A DNA stretch of 62,407 bases from positions 1 through 62,407 of the IMG/VR virus record IMGVR_UViG_3300046794_000255; one strand, written 5' to 3'. This DNA comes from a virus. Within the stretch, counting starts at the first letter, position 1. Each line of letters opens with the position of its first letter. The notes under the pieces are model-generated. The model made no database searches and had not been told where the DNA came from. It was given only the letters and a program-made list of their open reading frames with translations. This document shows, in pieces, positions 53,301 to 60,473 of the stretch. Made by a program: the position numbers and the translations under genes.

Positions 53301-56154
53301 CGGCGCGCGCAGCGTCCGGGAAGGCGTAGGCGTGGTACGGATTGGCCTTGTGGTCGGTGCTTACTGCCGGATCGGCGTGGCCGGCGCCATCTGCACCAGT
53401 TCGATCAGCGCCAGCGTCAGGCACGATGCCGGCGTCAACTCCGGATTTTCCTGCTCGGCCTGCTCCGTCAGTTCCTCGTCCAGCTTCTCCAGTTGGCGCT
53501 CCGTCACTACGCCCCATTCCAGCAGCAGGTTCGCCGCCTCGTCCATGTCCATCAGATCCTCGTCCAGCTCCAGCAGAATCGATTCCATACGGTTTGCCTC
53601 CTACGGGCTGAATGACGAAGTGGCCGGCGGTGCCCACGACCTCGTGCGGCTGGCCGGTCTTCTCGGCATAGCGCAGCATCATGGCGTTGGCTTGCTTCAT
53701 ATCTTCGAACGGGCCGGGAACCAGCGCTTCCTCTGCTGGCTTCGAATCGGCCACCGCCTGCTTGGCGCGCGCCGCCATTTCCTTTTCGATGGTCTGGCGC
53801 TCGGCGCGCACGGCCAGGCGCTGCTCCGGCGTGCTCTGTTCGCTGCCGGCCACTTGCTTGAGGCGGGCCTTCAGGTCTTCCAGCGGCATGGCGGTGTAGT
53901 CCGGCGCGGCCGGCTCTGGCGCTGACATGACCGGCGCCGGTGCGGGGTCTGCCGCGTGCTGCTCGGCGGCGGCCTGCAGCGCGGCTTCCAGCGGGCCAGC
54001 GGGGGCGGCGGGTTCGTCCGCCATGGTCACGCCGGTGCGGCTGTCGATCGTGTGCACCTGACCGTCATCGCCCAGGATCTGGCCGGTGAAACCTTCGTCG
54101 TCAGCTTGGAAGACTGGGCCAGGAGCGGCGTTATTCGGCGTGGCAGCGCCTTCAACTACTTGATTTTGCTGGCTTTCTTGTGGCGCGAGGGCTGGGCCTG
54201 AAGGCTCGACCGGCATGCGGGTGCTGGCCGGATCAACGCCCTGGTTCGGGTCGAGTGCGGCGCGCGCCACGGCGTCGGCCGGCGTGGCGAACTGGCCTCC
54301 GTCGACCTGCTGCTGGATAGCGCGCGCCATCTGGCGCTCCGGGGTGTTGGCAATCCGGTTGGCGACATGCGACACGCCAGTGGCACCACTGCCCATGATG
54401 CCGCCCTGCACGATGGTCTGGACCGCCGTGTCAGCGGCTTGCTGCAGGTAGTCTGCCAGTCCGGCCTCGGTGTTCAGGCCGACGCCGCCGCCCAGCTTGT
54501 CGGTGCCGAACTGCCCCAGCGTCGTCAGTTCCTCTCCGGGGATCTCCTTCAGCAGTGCTTTCGCCATGCTGGCGGCCACATCCTCGGTGCTCGCGCCGGT
54601 GACGGCGCCGCGCAATCCCTTGAGCTTGTCGCCCAGACCGAATTTCTCGCCGATCACTTCGAAGGTGCCGTACAGCGCCGCGCGGGCGGTGGCCTGCTGC
54701 TGGTCCTGCCCCTTGGCGCGGCCTTCGCCGTATTCCTGTCCGAACGACTGCATGAACATCGACGCCAGCGGCAGCACTTCCGAGCCAGTCGCAGCGCCGC
54801 CGATCAGGGCTGGCAGCTGTTGCGCGATGGACGACACAGCGCCTTCGAACATCTTCTGGCCGTAGGAATGCGGGTCGCCGATCGCTTCCGTGGTACGGCG
54901 CGATTCATCGGCCAGCGCCTTCTGGCCGGACACGTCAGCGCCCAGCAGTTCGCCGGCAAACTGGTTGATGCCCAGCACGCCCTGCTTGTAGCCTTCGTAC
55001 CCCTTGACGGCGGCGCGCATGACCGGATTGGAGTAGACCGGGTCGCTTTCGAATTTGTGCTTGGTGTCGAAGTCGAACGTGCCCGCCTCGACATTCTGGC
55101 CCGCGCCGGCCTCTTGCCCCGGCATGACGCCGCGCCGAGCGGCATCGCGCGCCACACTGATGGCGTCGGCGCCGTTCATGCCGTCACGCACCAGCCTGCG
55201 GGCGCGCGCCTCGGCCCTCGGGTCGCCCCGGTCCAGTGCCTCGGTGCCCAGCGTAGCCTGTACCTTCTGCTGCTGGTTCTGGTTCAGCGGCGCCAGGATC
55301 GACAGCGGCCCGGCTTCCGGCGCGGCGGCCGGCTGCTTGCGGTTCATTTCGCGCGCCACCACGCCCATGTAATCCTTGCGCTGCGCCAGCTGCTGGCGCT
55401 GCTCCGGCGTGGCGCCATCCCACTGTGCACGCAGTGCGGACATGTATTCCGGCGTGATCGGCAGCGTCGACAGATCGACCGGCTTGTCTACCTTCGGCTG
55501 CGGCGCGGCGGGCGCTTCCGGTGATGCATCCGGCGCATCGCCATACAACTCCTGGCCGATGATGCCGGCCTTGCCCAGCACTTCCTGGCCGTAGGCGGCG
55601 GTCTTCTCGCCCCACTTCTTGCGATCCGGGCCGGCGAAGTGCTCCTTGACCGCGTCTTCCAACGAATAGCCCTTGTCCAGGCGCTCGCGCAGCTGCTGGG
55701 CGATGGCCGGCACGGCTTCGTTCGGGTCTTTCGGATTGATGCGCAGGGATTTCGCAGTGGCGTCGATGTACTGGCCGATGCCGGCGGCGCCGGTTTCCTT
55801 GTTCACCGCCTCCGGGTTGTAGCTCGACTCCTGCTGCGCCACCGCCATCAGGATGTTCACCGGCACCTTGAAGTGCGCGGCCACGCCTTCGAACATCGGG
55901 CGCAGTTCGGCTGGCGGCAGCAGGGATTGGGGATTGGCGGGCGCGCGCGGGGTTGGCGCTGGCGCTGCCGGGGCATCCGCCGGCGCCGCGCTCAGGTCCG
56001 GCGCGTCGATCTCCTTCACCGCTTCGCTGCCGGGCAGCGGCTTGGGCTGCTCGTCGATCAGGGTTTGGAAGGGGGACTGAAGGAACGAATTCGGGTTGGG
56101 CACCGGGAGCCTCGCGCTTGATTGATTTCCGGCAATTCTACGCGAGATTGCCAT
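47353..56154 (-). CDS. Giant polyvalent virion protein: transglycosylase, ART-like, metalloprotease-like, GNAT-like, LPD38-like
   Basis: 2,933 residues. After a disordered arm, residues 84-190 form an SLT-type lytic transglycosylase (ILMAVAQQESSYNPEA with Glu109; GAAGIGQYI). At about 400-620 lies an A/G-rich helical, perhaps membrane-active part. At about 855-931 is a G/D/R-rich linker overprinted by another gene. At about 1160-1340 an ADP-ribosyltransferase-like domain (VRFHGTSRPLP, NIYGQGFYTTD, DGYHGYRHIG). At about 1620 a second ART-like start (VTVYRATIGDSIRPDD). Near 1757 a zincin motif HETFH with EEFGAYAIEEYA after it. At about 1930-1990 a GNAT-like stretch (REQGTGTAFMNDLIRFADEQ). From about 2370 an LPD38-like region (YTGYNPYFIPRNAVRDLM). 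Such fusions are polyvalent proteins, injected with DNA to breach the wall and disarm defences. Confidence 0.85.
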   Translation of the reverse strand: MAISRRIAGNQSSARLPVPNPNSFLQSPFQTLIDEQPKPLPGSEAVKEIDAPDLSAAPADAPAAPAPTPRAPANPQSLLPPAELRPMFEGVAAHFKVPVNILMAVAQQESSYNPEAVNKETGAAGIGQYIDATAKSLRINPKDPNEAVPAIAQQLRERLDKGYSLEDAVKEHFAGPDRKKWGEKTAAYGQEVLGKAGIIGQELYGDAPDASPEAPAAPQPKVDKPVDLSTLPITPEYMSALRAQWDGATPEQRQQLAQRKDYMGVVAREMNRKQPAAAPEAGPLSILAPLNQNQQQKVQATLGTEALDRGDPRAEARARRLVRDGMNGADAISVARDAARRGVMPGQEAGAGQNVEAGTFDFDTKHKFESDPVYSNPVMRAAVKGYEGYKQGVLGINQFAGELLGADVSGQKALADESRRTTEAIGDPHSYGQKMFEGAVSSIAQQLPALIGGAATGSEVLPLASMFMQSFGQEYGEGRAKGQDQQQATARAALYGTFEVIGEKFGLGDKLKGLRGAVTGASTEDVAASMAKALLKEIPGEELTTLGQFGTDKLGGGVGLNTEAGLADYLQQAADTAVQTIVQGGIMGSGATGVSHVANRIANTPERQMARAIQQQVDGGQFATPADAVARAALDPNQGVDPASTRMPVEPSGPALAPQESQQNQVVEGAATPNNAAPGPVFQADDEGFTGQILGDDGQVHTIDSRTGVTMADEPAAPAGPLEAALQAAAEQHAADPAPAPVMSAPEPAAPDYTAMPLEDLKARLKQVAGSEQSTPEQRLAVRAERQTIEKEMAARAKQAVADSKPAEEALVPGPFEDMKQANAMMLRYAEKTGQPHEVVGTAGHFVIQPVGGKPYGIDSAGAGRGSDGHGRGGEPAAGMGRSDGAPTGEAGRGTDGAGRAGKSGVDAGIVPDAGADRTGADGAGHADPAVSTDHKANPYHAYAFPDAARAEAFMDKKAVDREKFEAVQTGPVRWQVKPRAAQAQTTVESKEQTADVPQRQEVPEEAPTARGEEAAPEAAAETGAAGARADSRSSIQREMEEPTSWVIRNKETGETIMETRDPKKVAALNTAKYEAVPTLQHLQELNDSNSKARRAEPTPAAKEAPAKPKRKVSQRELTNAKQEEVVKAAAEKLAARKAEKEAAQPAAEPEKPKTRDTRNTGVRFHGTSRPLPDAGPNNEYAMSGDNRNIYGQGFYTTDAADISEGYMRKGRGGSPTLYEIKERGEPKLYDMEQPMTPEVRAMAERVMGDEFPEQDIDGKPINTLRELFDEYRDESKSNGLTRDEVQEVFDAIRYNLEQDGYHGYRHIGGLKTDKAPHDVRIYWTPEDHLSVEKSDLSKYQGEEQPQPAVVEQAPAPTEAAEVEHNGTRIYRLKMKQGDEVVQRWAVETPENRERRANGQRAIGGDSIHEDLDAAKKAADLERKQEEQAKAREHEAAEAKAAADRDEAERKADTYGGFLTGKAPNQQELARKALAKQYRFDGQVMTVRERVDSLHAAGDLEVSTIEDPKIKPLSRAAFNRASQREQDAHEKKMREAGTKTTYLVNGSELGKTAYDYASHLLSKKAAPKAEKPAEESEGVRYSSAKFSEDNRLSNLSPTGASWERIREANPELRSVTSMDQEVTVYRATIGDSIRPDDYVALNKKTLAAELRNVRARDKSANIISAKVRVRDLLMANDATEFVYYPDAPKYSTAHPMAADSLASVDPLIQSLADAGVVVLHDDASTLPGGRAPLGVQALTEKDGTIHLVASSLTDANARAVLLHETFHSGGQNLVGSKVWGDLMQRLGSLYRQGEATSGAARAFWDKARARVETAKAKGAVAAGMEHEEFGAYAIEEYASAPATVRKWVDDLVGAVKAWALRRFGRQLGQVTPAQLSSLAKAALLDVANTRAQEAYSVDGTSSATTEFADQMRAKYPGLRLDLMDMRNGALHLSRVVVPMDQREQGTGTAFMNDLIRFADEQGRRITLTPSSDFGGNKARLSKFYKRFGFVENKGRNKDFSTMESMYRDPQGDAAPRYSVAAPAQAAQRTLTPEEQGILRRVQGQVQDNLNRVKQVQEKIAKITGTPVAGGADYYGAETNRPGRIASRKEDGRNKLFEPMLRRLADAGYTPDQLEELLHAQHAEERNEAVAKINPEFADGGSGMKTAEAHRIMARYQNEPKLLAIADEARQIARETLDMKKAYGLITDAQHDSLSIAYDNYVPLKGDGEYGPKVKRAMGHGDREEHILENIARDFEQAIVVGEKNLARQSLVQMILQYPDDSLWTARVPPKGRYVAGTVFEISLVGTRNVEASFTSQAQVAAWLEAKGAAAAGYEVNTSGGERVVEFTKPLQDNEVMVYVKGSPVRLQIQDEALARQLRPLRMEQMGVLLAQTRKMIRWMSIAYTGYNPYFIPRNAVRDLMTGSINMAGNHGVATMAKAWIKYPAAWGTMFKFAAFDSAGNGKMGQYLKEYRSMGGKTGASYMSDLDEQGKTLQRMFDDAKGAIAYAQEGKVGKAALIAGRKAVMVLAHTVEVLNQAFENALRLALFAQLREEGAKPAAAAQAAKNVTVNFDRKGASTNVLGAMYLFLNPAIQGTANMTKTLAKGEHKFQAWGLIAGVIGAGVFAALHGMDDDKDRWLGEKWETRTKNFRMRVGSSTITVPVSQEYAPFYAAGVAIGEMKRGQSGARAAVNLLSSFLDAYYPMQGAFQPDSDNPAADFLLAHVPTVAKLPVQVAMNRNSFGNKIVPETENTKNRPDNLKMARRTKNGVFDKVAQGIAGAGEAIGYGDKYENDLSKVSPETLRLVWQTYTGGLGRFITDTGSLAGLMLDDPSQVEKVDIPFATDFYKPDNMNPIRARYFDLAREAGKAIDQFEAAKKQRDADEAKHILADPDKKAAISLAKMLASTNKVEGQFADRAVEINADKTLTPAQKRAQLKAIEDQQENIYRKAIGAFKK
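53361..53588 (-). CDS. Overprinted acidic protein inside the giant gene (75 aa)
   Basis: A second-frame gene on the same strand as the giant virion gene. ATG 53586-53588 is preceded 8 bases upstream by a perfect AGGAGG. The product begins MESILLELDEDLMDMDEAAN, continues LLLEWGVVTERQLEKLDEEL and ends SCLTLALIELVQMAPATPIR: acidic, helical and natural-looking. Codons here are the phage-preferred CTG, GAG, GAC, GCG type, while the giant frame over the same bases reads a low-complexity G/D/R/A linker with GGA-rich codons. So the inner frame seems to be the one under selection. Function unknown; acidity allows a DNA-mimic, antitoxin or chaperone role. Confidence 0.7.
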   Translation of the reverse strand: MESILLELDEDLMDMDEAANLLLEWGVVTERQLEKLDEELTEQAEQENPELTPASCLTLALIELVQMAPATPIRQ

Positions 56155-56178
56155 AAACCAATAGCGCGAGGATGATGC

Positions 56179-57627
56179 TTATCTGTACACGGTTCTCATG
56201 CTATTGCTTGCCGCATCCCAGACTTGCACGGCGCGCTTGCCGGGCGGTGCCACTTCGGTCTGGACGCCCTGCTGGCGCGGGTCGAGGCCGGGGTTCGGCG
56301 TGGGCGGCGCGGCAGTTTTCGGCTTCGGGATCAGGTCCATCGTGTCCTTGACCCGCTGCCGCTTTTCCTCCTGCGACAGCATCCCGAACATCGGGTCATG
56401 CGACAGGCTGGTGACGATGATGGCCTCGCGTTCCTCTGGCGATACCGCCTTGCGGAACTGGCCCTGCGAAGCGATCTTCTCCGCATCGCGCTTGGCCGCT
56501 GCCGCCCAGCCTTCGCGGGCCTGCGTCAGCCGTGCTTCCTGCGCTGCCTTGGCACGGGCTTCCTTGGCCTTGTCCTCAGCATCCTGGCGCTCCTTGGCCG
56601 CCTTGTCGCGGGCGGTCTGGTTGGCGGATTGTCGATCAGCCGTGCGCGTATCGTTGCGCAGGTCGATCGCTTCCTTCGCCTTCAGGACATCGGCCTGCGT
56701 CTGGCGCGCGAAGCGTTTGTTGAACATCTCGATGGGCGACAGCTGGGACAGGCCAATTTCCGTGATGGTCTGGGCGTCCTGGTACATCTTTTCTTCCTTG
56801 CCGTCCGGACCCTTGACGATCATGGTAAAACCATCGGCGCCGTTCGGCCCCTTGGTCGGTTCCGAGCTGACGACTTCATAGCCGTCATCGAAGTGCGGAT
56901 GCAGTTTGAAAAGTTCCTCGGCGGCGCCGGCGTGGTCGCCGAACTGCGCCAGCCGGATCGCCTTTCCCCAGGTCGCCATGTTGGTGCGGGTCTGGTCCTC
57001 GTCGGCGTACTTCTGCCAGGCCGCCGCCTGCTCCGGCTTGCCCTGCGCGATCAGGGCGTCCGTCATCTTCGGGATCAGGGTGTCCTTGAAGAAGGTATGC
57101 AGCGCCGGGGTGGACTTCTTGACGTGGGCCGCCGCTTCCTCTTGCGTGTCGAACTCCTGGCCGTCGACGTTGAAGCGCTTGCGCGGGGTCTGCGGCAGGC
57201 CGTTGGCGAAGGCCGGGGCGGCGTCCGGATCGCTCGGCGCGGCGCCGGGCGCGGCGCTGGCAAGGGGCTTGTCGGACAGGGTGTTCGTGTCCTGCGCCTG
57301 CGGCGGCGCCACCGGCATGGAACCCGGCCCGCCATCCTGCTGCGCCTGCGCGTTGTTCTGGAACTGCTGCAGGCTCGTGTTCACGGCTTCCGGCTGCGCG
57401 TTCGGGTCGCGGCTCATCTGCGGGTTGCTGGTCAGGTTCTGCTCGTCGCCCAGATCCTGGATCTTCGGCGCCGCCGCTGCCTGCGCGGCCCTGGCTTCGG
57501 CCAGCCCTTGCGCGCGCACATCCGCGATTTGCTTCTGTTCGTACATCTCGGCCAGGCGTTGCCCGGTCAGCAGCCCGCTGTTCATTCCGTTGGCGAAGCC
57601 CGCCAGTCCTGCGCCAAAGCTGCTCAT
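56179..57627 (-). CDS. Internal virion (ejection) protein with coiled coil (482 aa)
   Basis: Start at ATG 57625-57627, overlapping the preceding TGA (ATGA); the open frame extends further but without support. The N-terminus SSFGAGLAGFANGMNSGLLT is glycine-rich and amphipathic; a Q/A/P-rich disordered part follows; residues of about 300-410 are charged helix (KAKEAIDLRNDTRTADRQSA, KERQDAEDKAKEARAKAAQE). Between the giant protein and the PAPS-reductase-like gene, this layout fits a DNA-ejection protein stored in the head. Confidence 0.65.
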   Translation of the reverse strand: MSSFGAGLAGFANGMNSGLLTGQRLAEMYEQKQIADVRAQGLAEARAAQAAAAPKIQDLGDEQNLTSNPQMSRDPNAQPEAVNTSLQQFQNNAQAQQDGGPGSMPVAPPQAQDTNTLSDKPLASAAPGAAPSDPDAAPAFANGLPQTPRKRFNVDGQEFDTQEEAAAHVKKSTPALHTFFKDTLIPKMTDALIAQGKPEQAAAWQKYADEDQTRTNMATWGKAIRLAQFGDHAGAAEELFKLHPHFDDGYEVVSSEPTKGPNGADGFTMIVKGPDGKEEKMYQDAQTITEIGLSQLSPIEMFNKRFARQTQADVLKAKEAIDLRNDTRTADRQSANQTARDKAAKERQDAEDKAKEARAKAAQEARLTQAREGWAAAAKRDAEKIASQGQFRKAVSPEEREAIIVTSLSHDPMFGMLSQEEKRQRVKDTMDLIPKPKTAAPPTPNPGLDPRQQGVQTEVAPPGKRAVQVWDAASNSMRTVYR

Positions 57628-58358
57628 GTGTTCACCTCGATATTGAAAGCGGCGATGTGTTCGCTCACCGCCGTGTTGATGGCATCCAGTCGCTGCTGGA
57701 CGATGGCGTGTTGCGCCGGATGGTGTGCCTTCAGGTACTTCGCCGCGCCTTCTTCCCACCAGCCCGAACAGGTCATGCAGTCGGGGGCGTGATTCAACAT
57801 GGTATAGAAGCGCGGGACGGGAATTCCCTGCTCCCGCAGGTAGGTCAGCACGTCATCCGCCGTCCAGTCCTCGATCGGGAACAGGTACTCGATGCCATTC
57901 TCCACATGACCGGAGCGGATCGGCGCCTTCAGCTTGTCGTCCGCACGCTGCCCACGGATGACCAGCGTGATGCCATCCCTCTGCATCCGCTCGGCCATCG
58001 GCCGCATGATGGTGCGCACACAGCAGCTGTAGCGGTCCTGGATCAATGGCCCCTGCTTGCCGCTTACCATCAGGCCGTCATAGGTGTGGCTGGCCGGCAC
58101 GATGTCGGACGGGATGCCGAACTGCGCCACGACCTGGCGCTGGCGGCCATCGATCTCGACGAAGTTCGGCGCCTCGGCGCGCACGCGGGTGACGGCCTCG
58201 ATGGTTTCAGGGAAGGCATCGCCGGTGTTGAGCCAATAGACTACCAAGCGCGGCCAGTATGGGCGCAGCAACGCCACGACCGCCAGAGAATCCTTGCCGC
58301 CCGACAGTTGCAGGGCGATTCGCTCATGGCGGTCGAAAATGTCGTCGAGATGGGTCAT
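57624..58358 (-). CDS. PAPS reductase-like PP-loop ATPase
   Basis: 244 residues with a PP-loop SGGKDS at 19-24 within RIALQLSGGKDSLAVVALLR, VVYWLNTGDAFPETIEAVTR, a DRYSCCVRTIMRPMAERM segment with paired Cys, ITLVIRGQRADDKLKAPIRS, and PDCMTCSGWWEEG with a further C-x-x-C. This is the PAPS reductase/DndC-like family: it activates a substrate through AMP or uses PAPS, and the four cysteines may bind Fe-S or zinc. Its substrate here is unknown; sulfur assimilation, nucleotide or DNA modification, or a defence-related role are all possible. It is embedded among internal virion protein genes with overlaps on both sides. Confidence 0.85.
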   Translation of the reverse strand: MTHLDDIFDRHERIALQLSGGKDSLAVVALLRPYWPRLVVYWLNTGDAFPETIEAVTRVRAEAPNFVEIDGRQRQVVAQFGIPSDIVPASHTYDGLMVSGKQGPLIQDRYSCCVRTIMRPMAERMQRDGITLVIRGQRADDKLKAPIRSGHVENGIEYLFPIEDWTADDVLTYLREQGIPVPRFYTMLNHAPDCMTCSGWWEEGAAKYLKAHHPAQHAIVQQRLDAINTAVSEHIAAFNIEVNT

Positions 58359-59716
58359 AGCATGTACATGGACGCGCCGGTTCCCACCAGCGAACCGATG
58401 CCGGACATAAGGCCGCCAGCCTGCTGGGCATTCGCTTGCTGCTGCTGGCCCCAGGCGTTCAGTTGGTTGCCATACAGCGAATTGGCGATGCCGGCGCCGC
58501 TGGCGTTGGCGTTCACCGCGCCGGCGAAGCCGTTCATCATGGCGTTATTCGTGTTGAAATTGTTGGCATTGGCAGCGCCGATCGCGCCGGTGGCCGCGCT
58601 GCCCGCCGACAGGCCGGTGCCCAGGCCAGCATAGCCGCCGCCCTGGTTCGACAGGCCGAGGGACGCCGTGGTGTTGCCGATGCCCGCCGCCGCCAGCCCC
58701 TGGTTCTGCGCCTGCATGGCGGTGGACACGCCGGTGGATTTCGCCGTTTGCGCGGCGCCAGTCGCCTGCAGCGCCGCCGACGTGCCCGCCAGTCCGGCCG
58801 CCTGCGCGGCGCCGGTCGCCTGCATGCCCAGCGACGTGGCCTGCTGGCCGCTGCTCAGTACCTGCTGGCCGAGCTGCGCGGCCTGCTGGCGCAGCTGCAC
58901 GCCCTGCATGCGCACGTTGTTGCGCGCCGTGTTCTGCGCCCCGGCCCCCGCCAGCGCCAGCGCCGTGGCGTTGACCTGGTCGGTCGCGGCGAAGCGTCCG
59001 CTGTTCGGGTTGACGCCCATCGCCATCATCGAGCGGGACGCGGCGTCCTTCGCCTGGCTGCCAGCGGCAACCGCATCGGCCTTGGCTTCCGCCGCCATCG
59101 ACTCCTGGCGCCCGGCGCTGTCCCAGTTCATCGCATCCGATGCAACCTTGTTCTCCACCGGGGCGAACGTGTTCTGGTAGCGCCCGATCTGCGAGGCGGC
59201 CAGGCCATTCTGCTGCGCGGCGGTCTGGTTGAACTGGGCTTCGTATTTCTTGCTGGCGTCCAGCGCCTGCTGGCCGATGTTCTGGAACTTGCTTTCGTAC
59301 GCATCGCCACTGGCCAGCGCCTGGTTCGCCAGCTTGTCGTCCAGCGCCTTGGTGTCGCGTCCGAGTTGGCGATCCTCGTCGGCCCAGCCATCGTACTTGG
59401 TGCGGTAGCCGGCCTGGATGTCGCGGTCCTGCTGCGCCCACTTGTTGGCCATATCCTGCGAGTCCAGCGCCGACTGCGCCACCTTGCCGGTCAGCTTGTC
59501 GTATTCGTCCTGGCGGGCCTTGTTGTCGCTGTACTGGTCGCGCGCCAGCGCCAGCTGCTCGCGACCGAGTTCGACATTCTGCGCCGCCGCCTGGCCGATC
59601 AGCGGATCCGGTGCTGGCGCCGGCGCCGCATCCTTCTTGCGCAGCACGCGCTTGCCGTGGCGCGGCGCAACGTCCCACCAGCCGGCGTCCATATCAAAAA
59701 ACTGGTGGTCCGTCAT
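58355..59716 (-). CDS. Internal virion (ejection) protein, A/Q/G-rich (453 aa)
   Basis: Start at ATG 59714-59716, overlapping the preceding TGA. The N-terminus TDHQFFDMDAGWWDVAPRHG is aromatic. Residues of about 50-240 are long charged helices (YSDNKARQDEYDKLTGKVAQ; QQALDASKKYEAQFNQTAAQ). The C-terminal 200 are A/G/Q/T-rich with repeats like MQATGAAQAAGLAGTSAALQ, ending AGGLMSGIGSLVGTGASMYM, a glycine-zipper-like membrane-active pattern. This is typical of podoviral DNA-ejection proteins. Confidence 0.7.
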   Translation of the reverse strand: MTDHQFFDMDAGWWDVAPRHGKRVLRKKDAAPAPAPDPLIGQAAAQNVELGREQLALARDQYSDNKARQDEYDKLTGKVAQSALDSQDMANKWAQQDRDIQAGYRTKYDGWADEDRQLGRDTKALDDKLANQALASGDAYESKFQNIGQQALDASKKYEAQFNQTAAQQNGLAASQIGRYQNTFAPVENKVASDAMNWDSAGRQESMAAEAKADAVAAGSQAKDAASRSMMAMGVNPNSGRFAATDQVNATALALAGAGAQNTARNNVRMQGVQLRQQAAQLGQQVLSSGQQATSLGMQATGAAQAAGLAGTSAALQATGAAQTAKSTGVSTAMQAQNQGLAAAGIGNTTASLGLSNQGGGYAGLGTGLSAGSAATGAIGAANANNFNTNNAMMNGFAGAVNANASGAGIANSLYGNQLNAWGQQQQANAQQAGGLMSGIGSLVGTGASMYML

Positions 59717-60141
59717 TGTCGATACTCCTTCGGGATGAAAACACAATTCTTGCGCAGCAGGCCCAGCGAGATCACCGCGCCATCGGCGCAGGCGTCCGGG
59801 TGATACCCTTCGCGGCGAAAACCGATGCGCTCGTCGAAGCGCAGGGCGCGCGTGTTGATCTCGGCCACCATGCCCGATACGCGCGGCAGCTTGCACTGGA
59901 TGAACGGGAAAGCGAAGGCGGCGGCCAGCAATTGCCGGTTCAGCCAGTGCCCGGTGCCGTCGCTGGCGATATGCATGTTGGCGTCGTGCGTCGTGAAGTT
60001 ATCGAAGACCACGACAGCACATAGCCGTCCATCACGCTCCAGGCCGATCACCTGCGCATCGTCGCGGAAGGCATGGATGCCGATCTTCTCGGCAGCCCAG
60101 GCCAGCAGCTCGTCCTTCCGGTCATAGATCAATACGGTCAT
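59713..60141 (-). CDS. GNAT-like acetyltransferase-fold protein (142 aa)
   Basis: 142 residues beginning TVLIYDRKDELLAWAAEKIG, then LERDGRLCAVVVFDNFTTHD, ANMHIASDGTGHWLNRQLLA, and LPRVSGMVAEINTRALRFDE with RIGFRREGYHP. The order strand-helix-strand, N-x-R-A/S-x-R-F-x-E-R-I-G-F-R-x-E-G is the GNAT C-terminal pattern. Small GNAT-like proteins in this position are common in podovirus structural clusters; they may modify a virion or host protein or be non-catalytic. Confidence 0.75.
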   Translation of the reverse strand: MTVLIYDRKDELLAWAAEKIGIHAFRDDAQVIGLERDGRLCAVVVFDNFTTHDANMHIASDGTGHWLNRQLLAAAFAFPFIQCKLPRVSGMVAEINTRALRFDERIGFRREGYHPDACADGAVISLGLLRKNCVFIPKEYRQ

Positions 60142-60165
60142 CGTTGCCCTCGTTCAACTGCCATC

Positions 60166-60194
60166 ATTCTAACCCGCGTGTTGCCGCACAACAA
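60166..60194 (-). promoter_or_regulatory. Promoter ahead of the GNAT/ejection/giant-protein genes
   Basis: Minus strand -35 TTGTTG (60189-60194), 17-bp spacer, -10 TAGAAT (60166-60171), in the 59-base gap before the GNAT-like gene. It would drive the internal virion and giant protein genes. Confidence 0.55.
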
Positions 60195-60200
60195 TCAACT

Positions 60201-60473
60201 TCACAGCCCGGTGAAGTTGGCGCCCATGCCGTTCAGGACGGCGGCGAGCGCGCGGATGTCGTTCACGAGCGCATTGTGGTCGGCGGCGGTCGGGGCAGCG
60301 GACACCAGCGCCGACTGCAGCTTGACGGCGCCGAGCCGTGCCGCGTCGTCGCGCGTGATGGCCTTCCGGTTCTCGGCGCCGGCGCGGTCGCCGGTCAGTG
60401 CCTCGGCGCGCTCCTGCTGGCCGCGTTGGCGCGGGCTGGCGCGGCTGTCGGTGCGTGGGGGAAAGCCCATCAT
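60201..60473 (-). CDS. Small phage structural-region protein (90 aa)
   Basis: 90 residues: a basic, disordered first half (FPPRTDSRASPRQRGQQERA) and a helical second half (ALVSAAPTAADHNALVNDIR followed by ALAAVLNGMGANFTG). The A-D-H-N-A-L-V-N-D-I-R-A-L helix recurs in small proteins after nozzle genes in related phages. It overlaps the nozzle stop. Function unknown. Confidence 0.6.
   Translation of the reverse strand: MMGFPPRTDSRASPRQRGQQERAEALTGDRAGAENRKAITRDDAARLGAVKLQSALVSAAPTAADHNALVNDIRALAAVLNGMGANFTGL

Noticed and set aside
47353-56154. N4-type virion RNA polymerase in the giant protein
   Set aside because: The N4-gp56-type capsid and giant internal protein suggested it, but no T7-like polymerase motifs are apparent; the recognisable parts are transglycosylase, ART-like, zincin-like, GNAT-like and LPD38-like.
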